Of a stretch of 64,000 nt of DNA, positions 37,246-49,258 are shown piece by piece (within the stretch, counting starts at the first letter, position 1; each line of letters begins with the position of its first letter). Both the position numbers and the translations under genes were made by a program. Below the pieces are notes generated by a model. The model made no database searches. It was not told the origin of the DNA and saw only the letters and a list, made by a program, of their open reading frames with translations. The DNA lies in assembly GCA_030248195.1 (NCBI GenBank), contig JASAND010006477.1, positions 1 through 64,000 of the forward strand. Reading direction: 5' to 3'. This DNA comes from Trissonchulus latispiculum. Lineage: Eukaryota; Nematoda; Enoplea; Enoplida; Ironidae.

Positions 37246-37378
37246 CACGGCATTTCAAAATGAAGTTTTGACATTCATTCATTATTAGAGAGAAATCACT
37301 ATGTTCCATTAATATGCAAGATGTCAACAGTACCTAGCTGTGGTTGAGTTTATTCCTTTTTAGTTAGCTGATTATTCC

Positions 37379-37731
37379 ATGATGGCAATTACGTGCTTCT
37401 TTTTAACAATTTTGACAGCAAATTCGGTGGTGCTTGGACAGACTATTAAGTAAGCTAAGCCCAGCATAAAAATCTATGTTCTGCAATCTGCAGTCTGTAC
37501 TGTCTGAAGTAGGCCTGGGTTTTCGAGGAGTCAGACCGGCCAGCGAAAAACTTGTATGTATGAAACGTTTGATTCCGGCGGAAGATTTGCACCGGTGCCA
37601 AACTTCTGGGGGGAAGTTTCTTTGACATCATTGCAAAATGCTTCCATATAATCCGAATGCTCGCTCGTCGCAACATTTGAAAGAACTTTTCAGTTTTCAC
37701 ATATATTTTTAAGGTTGAATTATTGCAGTTT

Positions 37732-37829
<98 letters not shown>

Positions 37830-39452
37830 ACCTATACCTTTTAGAGGCTATTTAGCCACCAGCTGAACTCTCAGAGAGAAGCTGTGAATAGAAATACTTT
37901 AAACTCGTCCGAGACGTTTGTCATGTCACGCAGCTTACTTTCAGCAAAAACGTCGATTTTAATAATTCGATTTGCTTGGTGCTCACTACGAAAAATAGAT
38001 ATTATCCATTCGAGGATTCAAATATAACATCCACTCAAAGCTGTACTATGCGCCAACTTACAATAGTGGCATTATCAGGCTCTTGTGTCTAGGCATATAT
38101 TTCTTTAGCATTTGTATATATTTAATTTTAGTAAAATGCCACAAATCGAAATTCTGGAACGTCTATTTGGCATTTATGATGGAACTGTTCCACCGAAACC
38201 ACGCAGAGGTTTGTGAAAGAAATAATTTTGACGACGGGCCGATTCCTGGCGGCAGACTTTCTTTAAAGAGACAGGCCGATGGAGGCCGATAAAGCAAATG
38301 CACTTATTACTTTGAAAGTCAGTTTACAGAGTCAATGAAAGCAAAAAGCTTGCTCAGCTCACCAGATATGTGCTGAGTCTATTGTGAGGGAACTGTGGTG
38401 TGAGGGCTGGGGAGTTATGAATTCGAATTTCCGGTTACCCGGTTGTTGTATTATGCCTCGAAACCACAAAACATCTTTGAGTGAGTGAGCGACACTTATG
38501 GAGGAAACTGGGTTTGGGGAGGCGGTGGGTGACACGACACTGAACTCCCTCCGTTCTCTTTCAATCCTCCCATCACTTAAATTGCTACACCGGTATATTG
38601 ACCGTTATTATTGTAGATGATAAGGGTCCTGTTCAAGTCGAAGTTAATTTTAATTTGCATCGACTGAAATTCGATACTAACAACATGGTAAGAATAACTG
38701 TTGGTGTAGTATATTACTAAACCTAAACTACATAATTAGCCTGAAAATTGTTGTTTGGCGGGGTAGTGTTAGTTTGCCTGGTCAATGAAAATTCTTGTCA
38801 ACGTCAACCCATGTGGAAGTTTAAGGTTGAAGTCATCCACTTAATAGTTTTTGTTTGTTTTTGAACTTAGGTCATGGAAACAACCATGCTGTTTCGTCAG
38901 TCATGGGAAGATAAGCGATTGGAATTCGATGGCCGCTTGCATCCATACATTGTTATTCCACCTCAATTTGTTGAGCTACTTTGGAAACCAGACACTTATG
39001 TGATCAACGGCCATTTGGAGCCAGAAAGTGGGCTTCAAGGAACTGCATCATTGGTTAGACTTTATCCCAATGGAGTCATTCTATACAGTAGAAGGTCAGC
39101 TTTAGATCAAGTTGCAATCAAGGCACCTTTGCTTGAAAACTTTGGATTCTTCTTAGATTTTCAAAACCCCATTCTTCCCCAGTTGTTTCCTTTCTCTTCC
39201 TTTAAACTTAAACTTTCAAGGTAGCTAAATCGAAGCTTTCTATTAATGTAGATAAAACTTACTGTGTCTGGGCCGATAATTTTTTAAATACAATAAATAA
39301 TGAGTTAAATGCTACTGCAATGTGGATAGAGAATGCAGACCAAGATATTTTGTAGTGCTGTTCTTTTAGGATAAGAACAGTGTCTGACTGTCCAGCAGAA
39401 CTACGCTATTATCCTTTTGATCAGCAAGAATGTCCTATCAAATTTGGCAGTT
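37379..39452 (+). CDS. Cys-loop ligand-gated chloride-channel-like subunit, exons 1-5
   Basis: First five exons of a 395-residue receptor, joined in phase: 37379-37449, 38132-38208, 38617-38687, 38871-39094, 39370-39452, all with GT/AG borders. Exon 1 encodes a signal peptide (MMAITCFFLTILTANSVVLG). Exon 2 gives the N-terminal helix (RLFGIYDGTVPPKPR), exon 3 the first strand block (GPVQVEVNFNLHRLKFD), exon 4 the FRQSWEDKRL motif and WKPDTYVIN (loop A), exon 5 the signature Cys-loop CPAELRYYPFDQQEC, with 13 residues between the cysteines. Such subunits form pentamers at the plasma membrane gated by small transmitters. Exon 5 ends in phase 1 with T and needs AT from the next exon, found 15.5 kb downstream, to make the Tyr of FGSYAF. 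The ligand cannot be told from sequence alone. Confidence 0.85.
37622..37728. repeat. Dispersed ~105-base repeat inside receptor intron 1
   Basis: It matches 63398-63502 in inverted orientation, sharing CCATATAATCCGAATGCTCG and CACATATATTTTTAAGGTTG. The AT microsatellite starts just after it in this copy only. Confidence 0.75.
37735..37826. repeat. (AT)n microsatellite
   Basis: About 45 uninterrupted TA units lie in intron 1 of the Cys-loop receptor gene. Length is likely to vary between individuals and is prone to assembly error. Confidence 0.95.
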
Positions 39453-39831
39453 GTAAGTTTTACCAAGAGTTTATAATACCAAGAGTAAGGTGCATGCACG
39501 CATCACCTAAGGCTGACCAAAGGGGGAATGTACCGTTTGCAGCAGTTCGGCCCAAATCACGAAATTTTGGATCCTTCGGATCCTTTATTGAACAATAAAT
39601 CTACTCTGATTATTGTTCACTTCGGGTCCAAGCAGGGGCCGCACATAGAATTCTCCAGGGGAAACCTTGGGCATCCTCCCTATGGGCAATTTTCCGAGTT
39701 TGTGCAAGAGGCGGCCGCCTGCTTGGTGAGCGCTGCCTGCTGCCACGCGGCTTCATGACGGTGAAACTAATGGACGCCCCGATAGCCTTGGAGAACAAAT
39801 AGGATAATTGCAAAATGCAGTTATTCAGTGT

Positions 39832-41295
39832 CAGGGTTTTTTTTTGGTTTTCGGATTTGCGTCAACCTTGCGTCCCGCTAAATTTAAGTTGCGTCCCGTT
39901 AAGAAATTTTGCGTCCAGGCAGAAATCTTGTTTTAGCGTGTTTTTTAGTGCAAAAATTGTTTTATTTATAAAAATTTCGATAATTTCTTTAGTGCAAAGC
40001 TATTTAGACTATTTAGAAAGCTGATGCTGCTTAACGGTAATGCACGATTACAGGATTACCTACCAAGAATATAGATGCGTCCAATATACACGACGGGGGG
40101 TCTGGGGGGCGGAGCCCCCCAGAAGTTGAAGAATTTTTTGAAATTACAGAATAATCCGTAATGGAAATGTTTAAAAAGATTTTATTTGGCGTCTGTTGCA
40201 GAACTTATTAATTTTCGATATATATATATTATTGACACACATTATTCCGATATTTCAATGTTAGTTAAACTAATTAAAGTATTAAAAATTTATGAAATAT
40301 CTAGGAATATCATTGAGAAGAAAGGTAGCAAACATTAAAACATACATTCGGTTTCGCAAACTTTGATAACTGGTGATCCTTAATAGCAGGATTATTGCAA
40401 ATGAGCACCGGGGAGTCTGGGGGGCGGGGCCCCCCCAGAAGTTGGAAATTTTTCGAAATTACGGATTAAATCCGTTGTGGAAATGTTTAAAAAGATTATT
40501 TGGCAACTGTTACATCTATTCTAACTAAAGCTCCTAACGCTAATGCATTTTTTGTGTTAATTGCATCTGTGAATTCTTGAATTTTGAATAAAGTCAGTAT
40601 AAAGTCAATAGAGAAGCGTGTATGCTCCGTGCAGCGTTATTCAACTGCAAAACAGTGAAGCATTTGTAAATACTATTAACGTTAGTAACAATAAATTGAT
40701 AGTGAATTGCTCGTACATAGGTCTTTTGTATTTGAAAATTTCAGAAAATGGTAATCTTGCATTATTTTAAGTTGCCATTTGTGTATTTTTTGAGAAAAAC
40801 GTTTTTTTAGAAGAACCAAAAAATTAGAATATTCTGCTTCTGCTACAGTTACAAATTTTGTTAATTTCGGGGTTTTACTTTAGTACTAATCTTGATCCTG
40901 CCTGACCTGTTGAATGAGAACAATATAAATGTATAAAAAAAGAAAAAAGTTCAAAAAGATCTATGGATACAGGTGGACAAATAACATTAACGACGAATTA
41001 AGAACAATTTAAGGTCGACTTAACAAATAATATTGAGACATGATCTTGCACCTTGGCATTCTATGACAAAGTGATAAACACCAGGGGTCTGGGGGCGGAG
41101 CCCCCAGAACTCGAAGAAATTTTTGGAAAAAACGGAAAAATTGGTACTGGAAACATTTAAAGTTTTTACTCTTACAAAAGTGAATTTTCTCCCGAAATAA
41201 TGTTGCGTCAAGCTTGCGTCCCGCTAAAATTTCATTGCGTCCAGATAAGAAACTTTGCGTCCAGACGCACATCTGGACGCAAAAAAAAAACCCTG
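39832..41295. mobile_element. Non-autonomous hAT-like element with GCGTCC subterminal repeats
   Basis: The 1464-bp element has inverted ends CAGGGTTTTTTTT and AAAAAAAAACCCTG and direct 8-bp flanks TTCAGTGT (39824-39831, 41296-41303), which is the hAT signature. Both ends carry clustered TTGCGTCC and TTGCGTCAA words. The interior has three direct repeats of about 90 bases (near 40092, 40408 and 41086), each starting at a strong hairpin CTGGGGGGCGGAGCCCCCCAG-like dyad and followed by a GAAATTACGG-type tail. No transposase frame exists. Confidence 0.9.
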
Positions 41296-41381
41296 TTCAG
41301 TGTCAGCTCCCCACAACCAACAAACTTTGAAAACAAGCTGACACTACCCCTAACCGGAATACCACCTGGGGTCAGGTGTCC

Positions 41382-41997
41382 GAAAAAAGACACTCAGCTC
41401 TTCGTAATAGAATAAGCTCGCGAGATGCTCTGAACATTAAGGCCGAAATCTCGGAGGGGCTTCTCAGCGTGTAAGCACACAACGCTGACATTTATTAAAA
41501 ACGGGCGTTTTCGACAAATTATATACTATAACTTGAGCTAGGAAAATCGTACAGCAATAATTTTTATATCATTATGTTGCGTAGAACGAGAACAAATAGA
41601 TACAGATAAATAGATACAAAAATTATACAGTTCGGTTTAAGTAATCTCTTACAAAACCGGCAATAAAACATCCTTGGCACGAGAATTCTGAGAATTTCAT
41701 CATTTCTAATGGCTTACGTTGTGGCTGAGTTTATGAGGAATTGCCTAAACCGAATTATATAATTTTTATATCGTTAAAAAGATCTGGTTCTACGCAACAT
41801 AATGATATAGAAATTATTGCTGTACGATTTTCCTAGCTCAAGTTATAGTATTTGATTTGTCAAAAACGCCCGCTTTTAAGAAATCTCAGCGTTGTATGCT
41901 TACACGCTGAGAAGCCCCCCCCCCCGAGATTTCGGCCGTAATGTTTCGAGCATCTTGCAAGCATATTCTTTTGGAAAGAGCTGAGTGTCTTTCTCTT
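41382..41997. mobile_element. Fold-back element with ~210-base arms
   Basis: Ends are GAAAAAAGACACTCAGCTC and the inverse of GAGAAAGACACTCAGCTC. Arms 41382-41590 and about 41787-41997 share GGCCGAAATCTCGG, CAGCGT, AACTTGAGCTAGGAAAATCG and ATATCATTATGTTGCGTAGA. The poly-C tract at 41917 is expanded in one arm only. No clear target duplication. Confidence 0.8.
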
Positions 41998-42025
41998 GGT
42001 ATAATAAACTCTTGGTTTTACTTAA

Positions 42026-43056
42026 AGGTAAAGGTGGTGATTCCCTTTGGGCACGTATTGTTGGTTAACGGCACAAATCAAGATGAAATTTGATGAAATT
42101 TTCCAAAAACACTTATTTTAGTGTTCTAACATCCTCCGCGCAATCCCGGTTCAAAACTTCGATATTTGCGTTCAGGACAGTTTTTGGCAAGTTAAGACAG
42201 TTTGACACCAGCTGCACTGTTATAACTATATTCATTCGAAAGATCTCATTATGTTCTACACTTTTGCTTTTTGAAGCAACTTTCTATCTTTTTGCTATCG
42301 TGAGATACAGCCAACTTTCTTATTTCGGCGTCCAAAAGTTGTCGTTTTTGCAGAAATCAAATAATGCATTCCTACTTAAGCTACAGAAGCTGTAAAATTA
42401 AACTAAACGTGTCGATTTGAAGTTCTCACAGAGGCCAATGATCCGAGACATGATAATCTTCCAACTGCTATCCCGTAGGCTGCTATCATACAAAAAGTGG
42501 CTTTTGCAAAAACATTACCAATTTTTTTCCAGCGATTGTGGAGAATTTACTATGCCACGTACACGGCTGCCACTGAGCACATGTGTTCTACACAAAAATA
42601 CCCAGGGACCCTTTTTAGTTGCCCCGATTGCTGCTTTCTAGCAAAAGTAGTAGCTTACCAAAGTTGGGAAAAGTAGGCAAAATGCAGGTTACACTTACAT
42701 TTTAGCTAATTTCTTTATAGCCAAGAGCGATTTCATAATAAGGACGATTTCATAAATAATGATTTCATAATTTCATAATAAAAAGGGCCCCAGCTATTTG
42801 ATAGAGGTATCGAATGATATAACCGATGTCTCACAAAAAAATCTATTTCAGCCTGCAAAAAATCTGAAAAATTGTACTTCTTCAAAAATTCGTTAAAATT
42901 CTTTTCGAAAACCAAAATTGATTTCATTGTATTCATTAAAAGGAGAAAATGTTAAGCTACATTTTGATATAAAAATGACTTCTTAACTCCAAATAATGAA
43001 TGAGTAATAATGTTTCAAATTTGATGTCTCCAAAAGGAATCACCACCTTAATCTTT
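42026..43056. mobile_element. Complete TTAA element, TIR with GGTGGTGATTCC
   Basis: A 1031-bp element flanked by TTAA (42022-42025, 43057-43060). The ends read AGGTAAAGGTGGTGATTCC and, inverted, AAAGATTAAGGTGGTGATTC. A left-half relative is at 35459-35960 and a right-half relative, inverted, at about 21630-21905. No transposase is present; piggyBac or Kolobok type mobilisation is inferred from the TTAA target. Confidence 0.8.
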
Positions 43057-43261
43057 TTAACATAACATCGAAGTTTGTGGACGTTAGTAGTATATATACA
43101 TTATCCCAGTTTTGGCACAGCAACCATAAATAACGTTTTTTAACAGAAATTGAAAAATTCAATTTAAAGTTGCAATTCAGGCTATAATTAATTCATCATG
43201 GCTCATAGTACCTGCCAGTTTTGGCACAACAATCCCTGATAACATGAGATGTGCAACCAAA

Positions 43262-45998
43262 ACTAAAGTCTGACCAAAAAATCTTGGAAGCTAAATGTGA
43301 GTGGCTGTCCTGAGGTATCATTTGAAGGTAGCCTATATAAAGTATATATTTTTAGAATTCTCAGGAACCCGAGATTTAGAAAATCCGGATTTCATTCACG
43401 GAAAATTTAAAATTTTTAGTTTTTCGCCCAATTTTGATCGCAACCGAAATTTTGTTTTTTATAATAGAGCTGCTCCTGCTACAAATTTTTGCTCTTAGAA
43501 GGTTTTCACGAAAATGTACCCAATTTCCGGAATTCCGGGATTTCAAAATTTCCAAATTTTAAAAACTTTCTCCAGTACCCACAAGATGTGTATCAATCGA
43601 AAGTTCTCATCGAGGTGAACAACTTTTGTAACAGAGCGAGTTCTTGAAAATGCACTCAATCCCCGGAATTTGCGAAAGCCGGATTTTCCGGATTTTAAAA
43701 ATTTTCTCCAATACGAAAAGCTCTTGATGAGCTGAGCAAAGTTTCTAATAGAGCCAACTCGCAGAAATGAGCCCACTTCTCGAAATTAGATCTTTGTGAA
43801 TTCCGGGAATTATGTGCATTTTTGGAAATTAGTTTTATTACAATATTTGTTCAGCTCGTGATACCCATAATGGACGAGTACAGCTGTTGGCGCTAGCAAT
43901 TATAGTTGTGTAAGTTTGTATTTACCGTGGTTGATAAAGCGGCACAAAATTTTGCCATAATATGTAAACAGTTTTATATATATCGTTTACTTAAAGAAAT
44001 AGGAATCTTCAATAATAATAATACGTATACTTTAATTAATGATACGACTGATAACATAATTGCTAAGTTAAAGTCTGATTGTTTACACTTTGGAATAAGT
44101 GTACCTAGCAATAACCTTAACTTGCCCTTTATTCAAATCATCCCTAAGTTTCACAAATCACCTGTTGGCTTCAGCACTATAATTGCTAGCGCCAACAGCT
44201 GTACTCGTCCATTATCAATAAGACTAGGTCATGCGTTAAGGCGAATACAACATTCAGTTAAATGTTATACAAGTGCCATTACTAGGTACTCCCGTGTCTA
44301 TAACCCTTTCTGGATAATTAATAGTAACAGTAATATATTAAATGATATACATGGTTTAAATCGTAATAACAGAGCAAGAACTGTTAATACGTTTGAGTTT
44401 GGTCAATTGTATACTTCACTTCCCCATCCGGAAATCTTAACTTCCCTTGAATCAGTTTGTAATATTGCATTTGGTAAATCTAATCGTAAGCTTATTCTGT
44501 ATGAAAGATCGGCTACTTGGGGATTCAATACTAATAAAGGTATCCTGGCTGGAAAGGATACTATTATGGATATGATTAGATGGTTGCTAAATAGTAGCTA
44601 CTTTGTTTTAGGAGATATTATATGTAAGCAAGACATTGGTATCCCAATGGGAACTAATGCAGCTCCTTTTATAGCTAATTTAACCCTTCTATCTTATGAA
44701 TATAAATATACTACTAATCTGTATAAAAATAAAGAATTTAAATCTTTAGAAAAACTCAAGCAGGCGTATAGGTATCAGGACGATATGACCTTCCTTAATG
44801 ATCATGACCATGTTAATCAAGTTAATCCAGATATATATCCGGTCTGTTTGACTCTAAATAAAATGAATAACAGTAATCAGTGTGCAGATGTATTAGATAT
44901 TAAAATATCTGTAATTAATAATAAATTTGTTACTGACATTTATGACAAAAGAGATAATTTTAATTCAATTAGATTTCCTAGTTATGAAAGCAACATTAGC
45001 CTCAGTTGTAAACATAACGCGGTTTACAACGAGTTTGCTAGATATGCTGCGATAATATCTACAAAGAATGGATTTGTCACTGCATGTGTCAAATTTGTTA
45101 GAATGATTAAATCTAAAGATTACCCTGTTAATATTGTACTTACACTTCTGCATAAATGCATTAAGAATAAAGAATTAAATGTCAAGTATGATTGTTTGAT
45201 TGATGAAATTTTCTCTGAAATCAATGATAATGTACAGTAATCAGATTAGTATATTACTCAATGTATACGTAATGTTTTGTGCATAAGTACAGCACTGTGT
45301 GTAATCATTCATGTGTAACCGCACGTGTGAATGGAAGACCACAGGGCAGAAACGCTTTTCTTCAACTTTAACGGGGGAACCAAAAGCCCAAAAGCTGCAA
45401 TAGGTGAAGGGTACGCCACTGATGACGCCCGCCCTCACCTATATCAGTCTGGCAGAGTGGTCAGCAAATGATTGCACGTAACCGGTATGAGTGTATATAT
45501 ATGTTCTGCAATGCATGAAACCTGTCAGTTAGCACATATAATTAGTTTTTCAGATAGACATTACGATTGTACGTTTTCCAGTGATTGATTCTACAACCTT
45601 CTAAACTGTATTCGTAAAACGGTATACTTAGTCTTTTAGGTAGTGGTAGGCAAATCAGTTATTAACTTCTCTATTGGAGAAAATTTTTAAAATCTGGTAA
45701 TTTTGAAAACCCGGAATTCCGGAAATTGGGTGAATTTTCGTGAAAAGAGTCAGAGAACAAAAATGTGTAGCGGGACCAGCTCTATTCGACAGTCAAAGCT
45801 GTGATAAAAATTGGGCGAAAAACTAAAAATTTTAGATTTTCCGTGAATGAAATCCGGAATTCCGGATTTTTCTGGATTTTCGAAATCTCGGGTTGCTAAG
45901 GCTTCTACAAATACATACATTATATAGGCTACCTTCAAATGATAACTGAGGACAGCCGCTCACATTTCGGTTCCAAGATGTTTTGGTCAGACTTTAGT
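43262..45998 (+). mobile_element. Reverse-transcriptase unit between long inverted arms
   Basis: Arms 43262-43574 and 45676-45998 are inverted relatives of over 300 bases (shared blocks: AAAGTCTGACCAAAA, CATTTGAAGGTAGCCTATATA, TTTTTCGCCCAATTTT, CCCAATTTCCGGAATTCC). Between them lies the RT ORF on the plus strand. Next to the left arm, 43575-43720 holds a second, weaker copy of the arm's end. A fragment of the same repeat occurs near 57132, so the arms are a dispersed family rather than proven ends of one transposon. Confidence 0.6.
43906..45240 (+). CDS. Reverse transcriptase, Penelope-like type, 5'-truncated
   Basis: An uninterrupted frame of about 444 codons. Visible RT blocks: the VVDKAAQNFAIICK region at the start, PKFHKSP, a TFEFGQLYTSLPH block (catalytic block A region), QDIGIPMGTNAAPFIANL, YRYQDDM with the paired catalytic aspartates, and a YDKRDNFNS...FPSYESNI block. 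This arrangement resembles the single-ORF RTs with GIPMGTN..P motifs often found in invertebrate genomes and related to Penelope-like elements; exact clade is uncertain. No GIY-YIG or other endonuclease domain follows. The frame opens at a TTG right after a TAG, and has no in-frame ATG for roughly 220 codons, so the 5' end is missing. The opening coincides with the end of a 40-base inverted copy of 44176-44215. The clean frame suggests a fairly recent insertion. Confidence 0.85.
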   Translation: MCKFVFTVVDKAAQNFAIICKQFYIYRLLKEIGIFNNNNTYTLINDTTDNIIAKLKSDCLHFGISVPSNNLNLPFIQIIPKFHKSPVGFSTIIASANSCTRPLSIRLGHALRRIQHSVKCYTSAITRYSRVYNPFWIINSNSNILNDIHGLNRNNRARTVNTFEFGQLYTSLPHPEILTSLESVCNIAFGKSNRKLILYERSATWGFNTNKGILAGKDTIMDMIRWLLNSSYFVLGDIICKQDIGIPMGTNAAPFIANLTLLSYEYKYTTNLYKNKEFKSLEKLKQAYRYQDDMTFLNDHDHVNQVNPDIYPVCLTLNKMNNSNQCADVLDIKISVINNKFVTDIYDKRDNFNSIRFPSYESNISLSCKHNAVYNEFARYAAIISTKNGFVTACVKFVRMIKSKDYPVNIVLTLLHKCIKNKELNVKYDCLIDEIFSEINDNVQ

Positions 45999-46845
45999 AT
46001 AAGCTAATTAAATTTGCTGTGCTGTCTATAATTAATTCCTGGTGAAGAAATACCAGTTTGGACACAGTAACTATAGCTAATGTGTGTAATGGAAACAAAT
46101 TGCAAATATTCAATTACGAATGCAAAGCAAAAGGAAATGTCGTAAACTTGAGGTGAATATATCAAAACATATGCACCTTGCAAATGAGAAAATTGGAATG
46201 AATTGCTTATCTGAATAGGACAAGTATGTACCATAAATGAATAAGGTGTTTATATTCTACAAATCTAGAATAACACAAAGACTTTCACTAAAGTCACACA
46301 TGTATTCCGTGTAAAGAATTCCAGTCTGTCGTCAGTCCAGTCAATGTGTGCTGCTACGTGTCCGTCTAGTTATATGTCCGCCAGATAACCCGGTTCGATG
46401 TAAGAACCATGTCGACTGCAACCATTTCATTTACCTTGTTTTCTTCTCTTGTACGTCTGCCTTCAGCTATGAAAAATACTCGTAATGTACCAATATTCTC
46501 GTACCGATATCAGGCGCAGTTGCTATAAAATCATCCTCTGGCGGGCTATAATTTCACGCTGCTTATGACAGACTATTACTCTAGAAAAAGAAAATTGTGA
46601 GACAGAGATTTGTGACAGTGTGTAAATACTAGAAAAGTAGGTTATTACAAACATGTACCCCTAATAAATATAATTACATGAAATGTGTGAAAAGTCTGTA
46701 TACCGAAATGGGTATCTTGCAACCCTCAAAACCATAACAGTGCCGTTGCGGGGATTGGTAATATGTGCGAACTTTCGCTGTCAAGCGCTTGATAAAGCGT
46801 AAATGAAACATGTGCTAACAGGCCATATAGGAAAGATGTTTGATA

Positions 46846-47016
46846 TTAGTGATATCCATTAGACAAGCTCCCCAAGGCACAGAGCCAAGAAAAATTCCAG
46901 CATTCTGTGAGAAGCTGATTGTAAAGATCATACACGGATCTCGTAGCGGGACCGCAAAATGTGGAAGGCTGGTCATCGGTAGACTCCGGTTCTAGAACAA
47001 TTGGATACGGAAATAC
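46846..47016 (-). CDS. Candidate terminal exon, unrecognised
   Basis: On the minus strand a good acceptor (TTCTTTTCAG) precedes a 56-codon frame starting VFPYPIVLEPESTDDQPSTF and ending GSLSNGYH at a stop. Composition is protein-like. A 61-base candidate exon upstream (47313-47253) ends in the matching phase with donor GTATTA. No family recognised. Confidence 0.35.
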   Translation of the reverse strand, partial: VFPYPIVLEPESTDDQPSTFCGPATRSVYDLYNQLLTECWNFSWLCALGSLSNGYH

Positions 47017-47252
47017 CTGAAAAGAATAGAGGAAATTGTGACAACGAGAATAACCAGACACCAGAAAATAAACAGCATAGTTGGTACAATAACGAAAGAG
47101 TAAATGCATGTCAATAATATGCAGTATATCTGGTGTAAATAACAAAACTATAAACAGGAGAGATGAAGTCTACAATGAATGCCCTGCAAAAGGAAGAAAA
47201 AGGAATCGTGAGTACGCTAAATATTCAAGATATAGGTAAACTAGTTTAATAC

Positions 47253-47313
47253 CCTGGAGTTGCCGAACCGCTGTGATGGACGCACACGAGGTTGTGCACC
47301 GCGCGAGCAGCAA
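47253..47313 (-). CDS. Candidate small exon, unrecognised
   Basis: A GC-rich 61-base island on the minus strand between acceptor ATAACCCAG and donor GTATTA, reading through 20 codons in one frame that joins in phase 0 to 47016-46846. The preceding exon was not found. Confidence 0.25.
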
Positions 47314-47939
47314 CTGGGTTATAAGAAATGTACTGTAATTGTATATACTTAATAGGAAATATAGTTTAATAATCAAAACAAGTACAGAAAGTCTTCAACG
47401 AAAAAGGATATATCCTAAATTATATTTAAATGAGTAATTTAAAGCCAAGGAAAATGTTGGAGAGATTGATGTAATGCAAAGAACGAGATGATAGCTGGAA
47501 ATAATGTTGGTTTTCACAACATTGAGACTACGCCGTATCGTTGGTGAAAATAACGTAGTTGTAAATCATTCTAAAGGTAAGAATGTCACATATGGTGATA
47601 GTACCTGAGTTGTATTAAGCGTTAATTGTGTGAACAAGCAGAAACCGATGCAACCTCTGTAATCTAGAAGCTCAATAATAAATGTAAAGGCAGACAGGCG
47701 CATCTGGCTGTGTGGAAAAGACAATGAACATTAAAACTTGAACATTAAAAACACACGTGTAGACAATAGAGCACTCAGACTGTGTCTTGAATAGGTTGTG
47801 ACAAATGTATTTTGAATGTTAGTCACTGACAATCTTCACATAGAACGCACATATTCAGAGCTCTATAATGAAGGTAGTCGGCACGAGATAAGATGTTTAC
47901 AAAAGTAGAAAATAAAGAAAGGTGCAGAAATACACGTAG

Positions 47940-48230
47940 TCAATGTGCCTCAGGTTCCACATAATGCCCAACGTGTTTACTCGACATAGCTTCATCTGCA
48001 CTCTCCGAAACTGCTGCTGCAGGTGCCCCATCTGACTCTAATCCAACAGCGCCGTCAATGATAACCCAGCTATAGTCAACGGTATCATCAGAATCTGCTT
48101 CTCTAGCAATGTTTTCTTCTATAACAGACGTTGCAGCAATTCCGTCGGTTACTGATTCAACGGCATCTTCCATTTCAGAAGTATCATTTGCAATTTGTTC
48201 TTGTATCAGTTCCGGATTAACTTGTGTTAG
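47940..48230 (-). CDS. Candidate terminal exon encoding an acidic protein
   Basis: Minus strand: acceptor TGCCCATAG, then a 96-codon frame LTQVNPELIQEQIANDTSEM... to a stop at 47940. The product is strongly acidic and Ala/Ser-rich (VDYSWVIIDGAVGLESDG). No known domain. It may be the last exon of a nested gene or a short relic; upstream exons could not be joined. Confidence 0.35.
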   Translation of the reverse strand, partial: LTQVNPELIQEQIANDTSEMEDAVESVTDGIAATSVIEENIAREADSDDTVDYSWVIIDGAVGLESDGAPAAAVSESADEAMSSKHVGHYVEPEAH

Positions 48231-49258
48231 CTATGGGCATTGCTAAAAATACTAATATAAGTAAATGTGTGATGAAGGAATTCGAAATCAAATTAAATCA
48301 GTGATGTAAATAAGAGTCCACAACCTGAGAGAGAATGTAGAAGAAACAAATAGGATTGCGTAACAGATGGCTGAGAGAAAGTTATGTGTAAATGGTTATG
48401 GATATATACAGTACGTGTGGTATGATGTGTGAATAAGATAATCTAAAATTACCCATTGACAGCTCCAAATAAACTCCAAAAGTTAATTCCAAATCACACC
48501 CTGATCCTAGATGTATATAGAAATCTTTAACAGCAGCAACACTTATGCTGATCAGGCAAATTAAAATATATACAAAGCAGATTAACGAAATGCATTCCCA
48601 GAGAAATATTCAGAGGTAGTAGATATCTGAACAATAGACCTAAACAAAATGTATATAAGAAGCAGTTATAGATATTGTATCCCTCCGTACGGAACAGTTA
48701 AATCCATAAAACAGTTCATAAATGTTGTCAAATAAGCAAATCAATATAACTGTGCTGGCATGTAACGACGTCTCGTTTGTCAACGAAAAACTCCTGTCAG
48801 ATAGAAGAACCTTTAAGATGCTGTTGGATAACGTAATTGGAAACAAAACATAGGCCCACCTCAACCAACATAACGAAAAAGTCATTTCTAAAATTTCCAG
48901 TGAAACGATTATATGACTGATGAAAGGAAAATCTAATTACAGTTAAGTAAGTTATTATCTATGAGGTAATTGGATGGAATCAATTAAGATATGAGGTAAT
49001 TGGAAACTGACACAAATTGAAATTGGAAATGGATTACCTTAACAAGTGAAAGTATACAAAATTGCAAGTTTCAAAGAAATAACAAGCCTAGCGAATGCAC
49101 TGGAAACAGATGTTCACAGGTAACTAAAGTAACAATGAAATCTCCTTATGCAGGAGTAACAGTGGCTGAATAAAGACCAAGAAAGCAAATACATGACATC
49201 TCAGTGTACGAAAACAAAAATCGCGTAATAATAAAAGTTGTCTTTTACATTTGAAACA

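Noticed and set aside
48640..48885. Minus-strand frame with LSNSILKVLL block, first thought to be a HECT ligase fragment
   Set aside because: Resemblance is limited to a few hydrophobic positions; no further HECT motif or exon was found.
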